NCBI GenBank assembly: GCA_027625915.1
Contig: JANTQA010000032.1
Location: forward strand, 12,354,001-12,418,000
DNA length: 64,000 nucleotides
From: Anaeramoeba flamelloides
Taxonomy: Eukaryota; Metamonada; Anaeramoebidae
Reading direction: 5' to 3'
Numbering within the stretch: position 1 is the first letter of the stretch; each line of letters begins with the position of its first letter. Positions 11,257-22,362 of this stretch are shown here, one piece after another. A program made the translations under genes and the position numbers. The notes beneath the pieces were generated by a model, which was not told the DNA's origin, did not search any database, and saw only the letters and a list, made by a program, of their open reading frames with translations.

Positions 11257-12283
11257 TTTGTTTTTTATTTTAAACTTTTCTCTTTTCTGTTTTAGTTATT
11301 GTTTCTTTGACTCTCATGTTTGAAACATTTTCTCATTGACCACCTTGATAATTTTAAAAAATAAATAACCCAGAACAACAGCAATTACAAAGTAATTGAT
11401 GAGATTAAAAAAAAAAAAAAAAAATATTAAAAATTAATAATTACAAGCTATAAAACAGAACGATACTCTCTATTTTAATTCCATTTATTTTATTTTTTTT
11501 TTGTACATTTTTCTTTTTTTGTTTGTCAACCACAAAATTATTTCAAATTTTTGTTTGGGTTCGATTCGCATATTTTTTTTTCGAATCAAGATCACTTCGA
11601 AACCCTAATCTTGTTTTCTTATTAGATGAGACTTTTTATATATTTTATGAAGCTCAAATTGAAATAATATGTTCAATAAATAAATAATCTGAATGCCCAC
11701 ACAACAAAAATTGCACATTAGAAAATATATTTCATTTTGTTTTAAATAGACCGAAATAAATTATTCCTTTAAAATCTATTTCAATGTTTAAAATAAATTG
11801 AAATAGTTTTATATCCTATAAATTATAATTTATTGTCTATTTAATGGCAAATGAAACCTTTTTTTCATTTTTTAAAATTTTTTATGATCAATAGATGGAT
11901 TTTGGTTGGGGTTGGTGGTTTGGGGTTTTTTCTAGGCTTTATATTGATTTTTTTTCCTCATTATTAATTATAAAAAAAAATTCTTTTCAAATATTATTTA
12001 ATCTATAAGAATTCATTATTAAAATAAGATAAATTTCGCTAAAAATATCAAGATTTTTATAAAAAATGGGATCTTTCAGACTATTGATACACTTTCCACA
12101 ACCCTTCAAATAGTTCCTGATACTTTCAAATGTCAAATTTTTTTAGAAAGTTATCGGAACTAAAAAAGTAATACGATTATTTATAATCTAATTTTATCAA
12201 GTTGATCTTCTTTCCCCTTTTGTTGTTTGTGTTTATCAGCCATTTCATCATTGAAAAAAATTAAAAAAAAATATATAAACCCC
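11257..12283. other. Gene-free region after the C2 gene
   Basis: The 3' flank of the C2 gene followed by A+T-rich DNA. No RNA gene or coding frame was recognised. Confidence 0.5.
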
Positions 12284-12720
12284 AATTCAAAATTTTTAAC
12301 ACACCAAAATTCGATTTGTGAAAAAAAAAACTTATTTAATCAATTCAAGAAGAAATACCAAATTAGAACCATTCACTAATTGAAATGTTAACACTTGTTT
12401 ATATTTTACAATACTCACAAAATAATAAATAAATAATTATCAATACAAATAAATCAAGGGTGTGTTAAAAATTTTGGAGAGAGCAAAACAAAAAAATTCA
12501 TCAGCAAATTTGTTGAAATTCTATTAGGATTATTGATCGATCAAATGGTTAGATACGACAAACTAATTTTATTTGAGTTCTTCTATTTGGAACAACTCAA
12601 CTTTAACTTAATATCAATTGTTCAAAAAAATTTTGATCCAACCAAAACAAATTACGTAATTCAAACAATGAAATGAAAACAAAAACTAAAAGATGAAAAA
12701 ATGATTTTCATATTTTACAA
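12284..12720 (+). repeat. Tc1/mariner-like remnant, family K copy 2
   Basis: Begins with a ~196 bp unit bounded by TTTTTAACACACC and its complement GGTGTGTTAAAAA (12459-12471). It is followed by sequence homologous to the other K copies (AAATTTGTTGAAATTC, then TTGATCGATCAAATGG). The frame after 12480 reads KKFISKFVEIL, matching KNSIDKFYEIS of copy 1. This looks like the start of a lost transposase gene. The right end was not located. Confidence 0.5.
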
Positions 12721-12889
12721 AAATCAAAAATTATCACCAATTCCAATGAAATTGTATTATTATGATTGTTTGTAACCTTTTAGCTGTATGAAAAATTTTG
12801 AATTTTAGTTTTTATTCTTTTTCAAATGTTTGAAGGTGCCTAAATTTAACAATTGAAGAACCAAGATTAAAGAAATGGACCTAAATTTA

Positions 12890-13088
12890 CAGTTGGTTCA
12901 ACTTTAAAGACACAAAATTTTCAACGAAAAATAAAGGCACAAAAAAAATCTCTCAAATTATGGCACAAACTTCAGATTCTATAAAATAATTTGAGTTTTG
13001 TTTAATTCCAAAAAATGTACCTTTATTTTTGAATTTTTTGTGCTTTAAATTTTGTTGAAAGTTTGTGTATTACAAGTGGAACTGACTG
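12890..13088. mobile_element. Family B MITE, copy 2 (diverged)
   Basis: Starts CAGTTGGTTCAACTTTAA and ends AAGTGGAACTGACTG, with TA on both sides. The inner palindrome is more eroded than in the other copies, so this is an older insertion. Confidence 0.8.
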
Positions 13089-13979
13089 TAAGGAAAATTT
13101 ATAAAAACATCCAAGACAATTTAATTAATTAAAAATTTGGATAAAACTTCAAGATTAAATATTTTAGAGAAATAATTTTTTTTAATATAGTTGGTAAGTA
13201 GAATCATTTATCAAAAAACTTTATAAAAATAAAAGATCATTTCAAACAAAATAAAATTTATTTTTAACCAAAAAAAAGAAGAAAATAACCAACCAATCGA
13301 GTTAAAATTACAAACATCTGGTTGAAAGCACAATAGCCAATTATTTTATAAGTTAATTATATTTAATCTTGAATCAAAAAAAAAAATTGACTCTAACATT
13401 TTTTAGATAAAAGGGGGTAACAAAATTTTGAAAAATTGACATATATGTCTAGATAAAAATGAATCAAAAATTGATCAAGTTAAAATTCCAATGTATAAAT
13501 GAAGTCCTTTGTATACAAATAATTAATAAATGGTGGAGTTTGAGAATATTACAGATTATGAAAATTTCCCCCAAAAAAAAATATACAGAAAAAATTTTGT
13601 TGGGAAATAGATAACATAAAATTAATAAACTATTTTCCAGTCAAGGGGGCCCAGTTGTAATGGGTAAAATACATACGTTTAAAGGGTTTGCATCGATATT
13701 AGAAGAAAAATTTTATTTTGGAAATTTTCAAAATTGAAATCATTTTTTCACATTTTTTTTTTTTTTCGATTTTTTTTTTAAAACGTCATTCAGTTGCAAT
13801 AATTGTTTTTATTGCAAGATCAATAGTCACTTCGTAAAAATGTGTTATTCTAATAGTTATTGAAACCGTGGAAATAATTGTTGAGAAATCATATTGATTT
13901 CTATTGCAATTCTATTCGATCTTTGATCTTGATATTTGTTTAATAAATGTGAAAATTTTCCACTTCATTTTCATTTCCT
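13089..13979. other. Gene-free stretch
   Basis: No coding, RNA or clear repeat signal. Confidence 0.5.
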
Positions 13980-14335
13980 TTTTCAAATAGAGACCACAAA
14001 TAGCAACAAACCTCATTTGAGGACTTGGTTTCAAAAAGAAAAGTATGAAAAACAAAGTGAAAATGTTTCATATTTATTATTCACATACCAGTAGAAGTTC
14101 AAAACGAACATTGTTGTTTTTCTCAATGGTGTCCATAAGAATTTTAGTTTTTCATTTTTTAAGAAAATCTATTGATTAATTAGTTTTCTTTCAGACATAT
14201 ATCAACAATTCTTTGATGTTTATTATTCTGTTTATTTCTTATTCGTTCTTCAAAGGTCAATTATATAAAATAATTGATATTTCGAAAAAATGTTGGGTCC
14301 CTTTGACTGAAACAGAGTTTAGATGCAAATCTAAC
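13980..14335 (+). repeat. Dispersed repeat family L, copy 1
   Basis: Matches the inverted copy at the window end (63745-64000) over ACATACCAGTAGAAGTTC, TTTCTTTCAGACATATATC and GGGTCCCTTTGACTGAAAC. It also matches a weaker direct copy at about 21310-21560 (ATACCAGTA; CACAAATTACAACCTAC against CACAAATAGCAACAAAC). No coding potential was seen. Confidence 0.65.
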
Positions 14336-16396
14336 ACAAATAGGGAGAAGTTTTATATGATTGTTATACTTATAAGGTGCTAATTGTAAAGAAAAATTAA
14401 GGGCAATTAACAATTCGAGATTAAAATATAAATTAGGAATCTAGTAACATAATCTGTCAAGAAAATTTTTCAAAAAAATTGTGCTTTAAGTCATTCTTCT
14501 ATAGCAACAAGGCAAATTTTTAAAATACGTTATTGGTGATATTCTCTAATCACAAATTTTGTATATTCAAAGTGTCAAAAAATTCTGATCGACTAAGAAA
14601 CCCAAAAAAGAATACTTTTTTTCTTAGATCAATTTTTTTTATTCCGTTTTTTCTGATAAAGTAAACATTTAAATTCATTTATTTTTCTCACATTATAAAA
14701 AAATTTTACCCCTTTTATTACCATTCTCATCATCATTATAGAACAAAAAGTCTATGTTACTAGGAATATTATTGATAATATTTTGTTTCTTTTTTGAAAT
14801 AATTCTTTAGGTAAACCATAACAATGATTAATTCAATCTATTGAAAATAATTATATTTTTTAAGAATGATAGTTATAATAATTATATTTTTAAAATCATT
14901 TAAAAATTTTACTAAGAAATTTCGTTTTTGTTCTAAGATAAAATTAGATTTTTCAAAATAAAATTTTCTTTAAGATATATTGAAATAACGTAATTTCATC
15001 CTCAAAATTTAAAATCATGTATTTTTCTGACAAAAACAGTTTAAATTGTTATAAGGGATTGTTGTCAATAAGACCAAACAATTTGTTAAAAATAATTTTT
15101 CAAAATTGAAAATTTTTTTGTGAATAAGGCCAAACAATTTTTTACTTTTTTGCAAACGAGAAAAGAACTTTTTCAAATATTAAATAAAAGTTTTTTTTTG
15201 CATAATAGATCTTAATTTAAAAGAGAAACTTTAGTTAAAGTTCTATCAATTATTCTTTTATTAAATCATCAATATCATAATTAGTTTTATTCGTTTCGAT
15301 TTGAATTGAAATATTAATTATTAAAAAGGAACACCAAATAAAAAATTTTCTTTCAAAAAACAATACTTTCCAATATATTACAAAAAAAATATGATTTAGG
15401 ATTTCCAAGAATTAATTTAATTGTTAAATAAAAATGATAGGTTACTTTTTTTTGTTTTATATCGAAAAAATGTGAATTTTGAATTTTAAAAAATATATCC
15501 GTTTCATAAATTGTTTAAATGGGGTTCACTCATCCATTTCAGAAGTCAAATCACAGATTTCAAAAAAAAAAAAAATTTCAATCTTGAACAGGATTTCAAT
15601 TTTATTTTTCAAAAATTTGATTTCCTTAATTTAGAATATTTTGACACCTTAAATTTTGCTTAAAGTTTTAAACTTAAAAGTGTGTTTAATATATAAATAA
15701 ATGTTATATTTTCAACTTTTTTTAGTTTTATGGTTATTGAATAATAAATCCCAAAACATTTCACTTCCTTTTCTTTTTCTTTTTTTTTTTTTTTAATTTT
15801 TCATTTAGAAAATGCGTTTCTCTAAGGGGTGGACTGTTGGCTGTGTTTCTTTTTAAAAGGGGGGATTGGATATGTAGTGAAAAAATTTTCCATTTATAAT
15901 TCAAATATAATCAAAATTTTTTTTTTTTGTATTTTTTTATAATTGAAGTTCTCAGTAGTTCCTCCAATGGTAATATTTACTCTCTTTGATTTTTAAGAAT
16001 AGATTGTCTCTTATCAAACAGTCTGAACATTTGATTTATTTAGTGCGAGAATTTTCTTATTTTTATATTATATCCCATAATACCCAATTGTTAGTTTGGA
16101 GATAAATAGACTTGAAGTGCTTTTGGAAACTTTTTGAAGTTTTTTGTATCCAAAGAAATAATTAATATAAAAATATAAAAAAAAACAAGAGTTTTGTAAT
16201 AAAAAAATCAAAAATTAAAAGTTAAATTGATAAAAAATGAATTAGTATTAGGAAATTTTGCTGCCATTTTCTGGTTTGGTGAGAATTTGAGTAAAACTTG
16301 GTAAAGTATTCATGCATTGAATGGATTTCACCAAACCCCCATTTTTTAATTAAATACATTTTTCTCCATTTCGATATATAAAAACATTTTTTAGTA
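14336..16396. other. Gene-free stretch with a half copy of B
   Basis: At about 15627-15690 the words GACACCTTAAATTTTGCTTAAAG and AACTTAAAAGTG resemble the right half of a decayed family B element. Two direct copies of ATAAGACCAAACAATTT-like sequence lie at 15078 and 15126. No gene was found. Confidence 0.4.
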
Positions 16397-16589
16397 CATC
16401 AGTTTCACTTTTAAGTACAAACTATCAACGAAATTTAAGGCACAAAAAAAATCTCAAATTAAGGCACAAAATTCATATTCTAGTAAAACAAATTGTAAAA
16501 AAAAAATTCCAAATTTTGTGCCTTAATTTGAGATTTTTTTGTGCCTTAAATTTCGTTGAAAGTTTGTGCCTTAAAAGTGAAACTGACTG
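16397..16589. mobile_element. Family B MITE, copy 3
   Basis: A well-preserved palindrome (CATCAGTTTCACTTTTAA to TTAAAAGTGAAACTGACTG) flanked by TA on both sides. Confidence 0.88.
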
Positions 16590-18787
16590 TATATTCTCAA
16601 CCACATGAAAAATAAATAAAAAAAAATAGAAAATTACAAAAATACGTAATGGTTCTCAAAATTATTTTAAAGTGACATTTTCTCGTAGAGCTGTTCACAA
16701 GTATAAATTGAAAAAAATCAAAATTTAATTTTATTGGATATCTGTGCGAATTATTCATTTTTATAACCCCCAATTTATCTTAAAAATTGATTTTTCAAGT
16801 TTATAGCACTTTATCTCCTCTAGTTTAGAAGTTATTCTCCATTTTCGATTTTTCGTCAAAAAAAAATTTTTTTTGAAATTTTGAATTTTTCATTTCTAAA
16901 AAAGGTCCAATTTTACACAAAAAATAAAAGTTTTTTAACGTTTTTAAGATCATCTTACTAGGGTATTTTTTGATCAAAAATATGATTTTGGTGAAAAAAA
17001 TTGAAAAAATTAAGGTTTAAAAAAAAATTTTTTTTGAAAATTTTTTTACTACTCTTTTGATTTTCCCAATTTTTTTTTTACTCAAATATTATATAAGTAA
17101 TATATTGGAAAATAAAAAAGTTATAAATTTTTAAATTTGAAAATTTTTTTTATTTTTTTTTGGCTTTGATCCAAGTTAAATATAAAAATACATAAGTTTA
17201 ACTGAATATTAGTTGTAAAAATGCTATATTAAAATCTTTTTAATATAGACAAAAAATTTTTTACGAAAATTTTTTATTTTGATTTTTTTGTCACGTTTTT
17301 AAATTTAAACTTTATGAGGGTTAGAGGTTTCAAAATTATTTTGTATTTAAAATGGGCGTTTTTGACTTTTTTCAAATTTTAAAATTTTAAAAAATGTATA
17401 TAAAAAAATTTTTTTAAAATTTTATTATAATGTAGTAAAAATAGGTCACTTTAAAAAAAATTTTTTTTTAAACATCTCAAAAAAATGATTTTTATTTTTA
17501 TTCTCACTGAAAAACAATGTTTAAAAAAAAAAATTTTTTTTTTAATTGGAAAACTCAAGTAAAATTTCATTTTTTTTCTAATTTAACAGAAAAAAAATTC
17601 ACATTACCAATATTTTGAAAAAAAATTATTAGACCTCATCTTGTTTTATATAAATATTCATTTTTTCAAATTTTTGATAGTGTAATCACTAGAAAAATAT
17701 AAAAAAAATGCTAAAAATTAAAAACAAATTTTTACTAGAGTTTCCTACTAAAATGATTTTTTCAAAAAATAAATTTTTTTTATAAGTTTTTTTCAATTCA
17801 ATTTTAAATTTATTAATTTTTTTACAATGAAAAAAAAAAATTTAATCGTAAAAAACTTTGTGTTTTTTTTTTTCAAAAAAAAAATATATATTAGAAAAAT
17901 TACTCAATTAAAAAATCAATTTTATTATCTTCAAAATTTTATAATTTTAAAATATCCAATAATTACTCATTAGCTCAGCTGTAGAGCACCGATATCTCAA
18001 AATTTGAAAAGTGTTTAGCCGGAGTTTGATTCCTGATAAGATCAATTAAATTAATAGTTTTTTTTTTTTAAATTTATATATATATATAATTTGATAAATT
18101 AAAGTATACATGTTTGCTACCTGAATTTACCTTTAAATCTTTTCAAAAATTCAAATCCTCTTAATGTACCAAAATTCGGATAAATACTGGTAACTAAGTA
18201 GTTTTTTCCGTGTGAGGAGTAGAAGATTTTAAAATATTTATATATACTAAAACCTACAATTAAAAAAAAAACTTAAAAATTCATTTTAATCTGGGGGTCA
18301 CTATATAAAAAAATAAAAAAACAATCCCAATTTTTCATTTTTTTGGGGCTCTTATATTTTTCGAGTTATTGATCAAAATAGTTGTGAAAAATCACTATTA
18401 AAAAATTTGTATATAAAAATCGATTTTGGACAATATCTCGAAAACTATACGTCCTAGAGACTTCTAAACACCAAAAATCGAAATTTTTGAAAATTTTGAA
18501 TTTGTTGGGCAATAAAAAAATTTTTTGATAACGGTTTTATATTTACTCTTGTGTTTTTGTCCACCTTCTTTTTAATTTTTAATATCACAGAAATGAAACT
18601 GAAAATTTTAATAAAAACTCGTCCTTTTTTCCTTCTTAGATCTCACTGAATAAAAAATAGTGAGATATAGGAACAATCGATCCAACTTTAAAGTACTAGG
18701 TACATTAAATTTCAATTGCAAATATAGTTGTTAATTGTATGTTGTTCTTCAAAGCACAAATCCAACCATTATTGATAAGATTTGATT
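16590..18787. other. Gene-free block rich in A-tract/T-tract junctions
   Basis: From about 16850 to 17900 there are repeated junctions of long A runs followed at once by long T runs (near 16865, 17030, 17465 and 17535). They form small palindromes with no open frame. From 18290 to 18540 the texture changes to more complex sequence with GACAATATCTCGAAAACTAT and GTCCTAGAGACTTC. A tRNA-like relic lies between the two. No gene is supported. Confidence 0.5.
17964..18041 (+). pseudogene. tRNA-like relic or tRNA-derived SINE head
   Basis: TTAGCTCAGCTGTAGAGC (17970-17987) is a good D arm and A box, with GCTC pairing GAGC. GAGTTTGATTCCT (18022-18034) resembles a B box/T arm at normal spacing. An anticodon-like loop ATCTCAA would read CTC (Glu). 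The anticodon, T and acceptor stems do not pair, so it cannot be a working tRNA. Confidence 0.4.
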
Positions 18788-19244
18788 CCTATTATTTTCC
18801 AATTAAAAAAAAAATTTTTTTTTTAGTCCAAATTCCAAAATATTACTCTAGTTTATAAGTTGAAGAAAATCCAAAGATCTTTACAACATCGTTTAGAAAC
18901 GATATTTTTAGACAATAATATTAACTAATTTCTTGAACTTTAAGATAAATTATTTACTTGGCTAATTTGGTTGTAGCAGTAATTAATATTCATTTTGGAA
19001 ATTGAAATAAAAATTTTCATTTACAGTCAGTTTCACTTTTAAGGCACAAACTTTCAACGAAAATTAAGGCACAAAAAAAAATCTCAAATTAAGGCACAAA
19101 ATTTGGAATTTTAATTTTTACAATTTATTTTTACTAGAATTTGAATTTTGTGCTTTAATTTGAGATTTTTTTTGTGCCTTAAATTTCGTTGAATGTTTGT
19201 GCCTTAAAAGTGAAACTGACTGTATTAATTCGAAAATAACAGTA
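18788..19244 (-). mobile_element. Family A MITE split by a family B insertion
   Basis: The outer ends are CCTATTATTTTCCAATT and the AAAATAACAG end, matching the intact A copy at 29793-30051. In its terminal repeat, after CATT-TA, a complete family B element begins, and the A sequence resumes TA-TTAATT after it. The uninterrupted partial copy at 19245-19372 reads CATTTATTAATTAGAAAATAACAG, so the empty site is directly visible. Confidence 0.85.
19024..19222. mobile_element. Family B MITE, copy 4, nested in family A
   Basis: A palindrome from CAGTCAGTTTCACTTTTAAGG to its complement ending CTGACTG, with TA duplicated at both ends within the terminal repeat of an A element. It is one of the best-conserved copies. 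Confidence 0.92.
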
Positions 19245-19372
19245 AATTATAATTCCTGATTTAACCTTAAGATAAAATTTTTACTTTGCTAATTTGGTTG
19301 AACGGTAATAATTAATATTCATTTTGGAAATTGAAATAAAAATTTACATTTATTAATTAGAAAATAACAGTA
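19245..19372 (-). repeat. Partial tandem copy of family A
   Basis: About 128 bp repeat the right half of the preceding A element (TTACTTTGCTAATTTGGTTG, TTCATTTTGGAAATTGAAAT, then AGAAAATAACAGTA). Confidence 0.8.
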
Positions 19373-19490
19373 TTACAGAGGTTTTTATAGGTAATCGGAT
19401 GATAAGTGACTTGGAAGAAGAATGATTTGGTTGAAGAAAAAAAAAACAGTACTGCCTTCTATTTCGGAATATGTCAGAGAAAAGTTCATA

Positions 19491-20728
19491 TTCCTTAAAT
19501 GTGGTAGTAATAATAACGTGCAAATAATTTTGAAGCAAATAGTTTCGAAAATTTAGTATTTTAATGTTTTGTGAAAGACTCGCCCATTAAATTTGGTTTG
19601 ATAAAGATTGGAGATAAAATAAAAAAATAAAAAATTTTTTTATGGGATTTATAATTTTTTGTCATTTTTCTGTAATTTTACTGACCATTGTGAAAAAAAA
19701 AGGGTAATTAAAAAAAATTGGTTCAGTCAAAAATTTGTTTTCGTTTTTTAAATAATAAATATTAGCAAAATGATTTTTGATCAAAGTAAAATTTTATGAA
19801 CAAATCTTACATTTAAGAAAAACCATAGTCACTATCAATAATAATTTTCAGAAGTAAAATTAAATTGTTGCCTTTTAACCTTTTGGAATTACTGTGGAAC
19901 TCCAAAAATACAAAAATTTATTTTTAATTGTCAACTTTACTAAAAATAAGAGAACTATTTAATAGGAAATATTAAAATCTATTAATTCAATAAGATATTT
20001 ATCATTGTTAATGAACGCAAATTTATCTCGGTTAATCTTAAATATCCTTTTAAACCAAATTGAATCATAAAATCTTCCAAAAAAGCTGTTTTTTCGAAAG
20101 AGGTTGTTTTCTACTAATGGTTTACAATCAAAACTTTAAAATACCGAAATATCAAGATTTCAGAAACCATTTAAATTCTAAAAATCCCCATAGACAAACC
20201 TTAATTTAAAACGGTTATTAATTTTTGGTCTTCCCAAACAATGATTAACTTGATCTTGGAATGTAATCTAATAAAAAAAATCAACATTTTTAGTAAAGCT
20301 TACAATTAAAATTCAATTTTTCTTTTTTTAGAGTTCCACAGTAATTCTAAAAGGTTAAAATGCAACAATTTAATTTTACTTCTGAAAATTATTATTGATA
20401 ATAACTTTAGTTTTTCTTAAATGTAAGATTTGTTCATAAAATTTTACTTTGATCAAAAAATCATTTTGCTAATATTTATTATTTAAAAAACGAAAACAAA
20501 TTTTTGACTGAACCAATTTTTTTTAATTACCCTTTTTTTTTCACAATGGTCAGTAAAATTACAGAAAAATGACAAAAAATTATAAATCCCATAAAAAATT
20601 TTCAATTTTTTTATTACTCATCTTATTGTCCCACTTTTCAAACAATAAACCCTATACACGAAAAACAATACCATACTAAAAGTTCGAAACTATTTGCTTT
20701 GAAATTATTTGCACGTTATTTTTACTAC
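19491..20728. repeat. Large inverted repeat, ~1.24 kb with ~330 bp spacer
   Basis: The left arm 19491-19951 returns inverted at 20281-20728. The section 19640-19908 against 20325-20595 is nearly identical over ~270 bp (for example TTACTGACCATTGTGAAAAA and TTGGTTCAGTCAAAAATTTG on one arm and their complements on the other). The outer ~130 bp are more diverged. No coding sequence was recognised. If transcribed it would fold into a long hairpin. It may be a fold-back transposon or a recent inverted duplication. Confidence 0.9.
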
Positions 20729-21921
20729 CCTTAAATGTTATTTGGTGAATAAATCAGAATTAATTTTCACTTTATTTATGTACCTCTATTTTTTCTTTTT
20801 TATTACAAATTCTAATTTCAAAGTAATAGATTCAAATATGTGATCTGGATTTCTTTATTTGAGTTGTAACTTTTTGTTGTTTTTTCTATTGACAAATAAG
20901 AATCCTAAATTGAACGATAATTTCAAAAAGAAAATAAGTTATAATTTTTTCCCTTTTCTTTTTGAAATCTAATAGAAAATTGAAATTTTGCGTATTCTTC
21001 AGAATCTAAAGGGCTTAGGTTCATATTTCCACAGTGACTGAGAATAAATATGTGAACAAAATTAAACTGGTTTCACAAATATAAATTCTTACTGTTTCTT
21101 TTTCTTATTCAAATGCAAGACTTAATTCGCTACATGCAAATATATCAAAATGAAAATCGATTTTGAAGGTACACTCCTTGTTGTTTTTAAAAAATCTACA
21201 ATTAAGAATTAAATTTTTTGTAATTTTTTTGTTGTTTTTTCACTACTGGTATTTGAGTTATAAATGGGATTTTATTTCACCACATTTTTCAATTCCTTTG
21301 AAAAAAAAGTCACAAATTACAACCTACTTCTTTGGGGACTATTTATTGTGAAGAAAAAATCTGGAAAAGGAAGTGAAAATTTTTACCCACTTAGGATTCA
21401 AATACCAGTAAGATTTTGTTTCTAAAATAGCACAACAATTTTTTGTGATGGTTTATTTTTTAAACTTTCCTTTTTGGAATTTCTTTTTTAATAATTGAAA
21501 TCTATGTAATCATAGTCATATTTATTTCTTGTTTATTGTTGGTTTTCTTTGGTTCACTAATTTAGATAAGGTCTTCTACAAAAATCAAACACGTTTTTTA
21601 TTGAGAAATACAGTAAACTTAAGTGAATACGGTTTATTTTTACAACATCTCACTTTCACTTATTTGCAAAATTATTTTCCTCAAATTTGAATTGTCAAAC
21701 AAACAAGTGAAGTATTATAGCAATACCAAACTCAAACAAAATTGTTATTCAAAATTCAAATAAGGAAAAAATGAAGTTCCTAAAAACTACAAATCAAAAT
21801 CTCCATAATAATAAGAAGTTTTGCAAGAATTCAAAGTAAAAAGAACAACAACCATTTGCTCAAAACTCTGAAAGTAATGTGATAATCATTTTTTTTTAGT
21901 TTTATTTTTTTTGTTTTAAAA
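20729..21921. other. Gene-free flank upstream of the Aha1-like gene
   Basis: Includes a weak direct copy of repeat L at about 21310-21560. The short frame at 21163-21351 overlaps it and has no supporting feature. The last 60 bp before the Aha1-like gene are T-rich, ending TTTTAAAAATG. Confidence 0.5.
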
Positions 21922-22362
21922 ATGTCAAAGTGGAATGTTGGTGGTTACCATTGGGAAGAAATCAATTTAAACAAATGGGCAAAGGAAAGACTAGAAGATT
22001 TACTTACAACTGAAGATCTTGATTTAGGAAGTTTTGAAGGAGGGGTTATGAAATTGAAAAGTGCCTTTGTTACAGGAGACGCCTATATCAATGTAAGAAG
22101 AGGCAAAAGAATCCCAGGATGGGACCTTACACTCAAGGTAAAGGTTAAAGGGCACATCCTTGAAGAAGAGAAAAAAAAAAAGAAATTTAATGGAACATTA
22201 GAAATCAGAAATGTCGCTGAAGGAGAAGATGAAGACGAATACATCGTAAACCCTACATGTGAAGAAAATTTAGATACAATCACAGACTTTTTAAAAAAAA
22301 AGCTTTTACCAAAAGTGCTTGAACAAATTCGTGTTTTCATCAAAGAGTTACGTGAAAAATAA
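21922..22362 (+). CDS. Aha1 N-terminal-domain protein, Hch1-like Hsp90 co-chaperone
   Basis: The intronless protein has 146 residues. It covers only the N-terminal domain that stimulates the Hsp90 ATPase: YHWEEINLNKWAKERLEDLL at the start, then AYINVRRGKRIPGWDLTL and a charged acidic loop (EGEDEDEY) before the closing helices. Full Aha1 has a second, START-like domain; its absence matches yeast Hch1 (about 150 residues). The VRRGK stretch corresponds to the RKxK motif that contacts the Hsp90 middle domain. The usual NxNNWHW motif is altered to NVGGYHW, keeping the first Asn, His and second aromatic but losing both middle Asn. The start is clear: first ATG in frame, context AAAAATG. It should act in the cytosol with Hsp90. 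Confidence 0.92.
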   Translation: MSKWNVGGYHWEEINLNKWAKERLEDLLTTEDLDLGSFEGGVMKLKSAFVTGDAYINVRRGKRIPGWDLTLKVKVKGHILEEEKKKKKFNGTLEIRNVAEGEDEDEYIVNPTCEENLDTITDFLKKKLLPKVLEQIRVFIKELREK

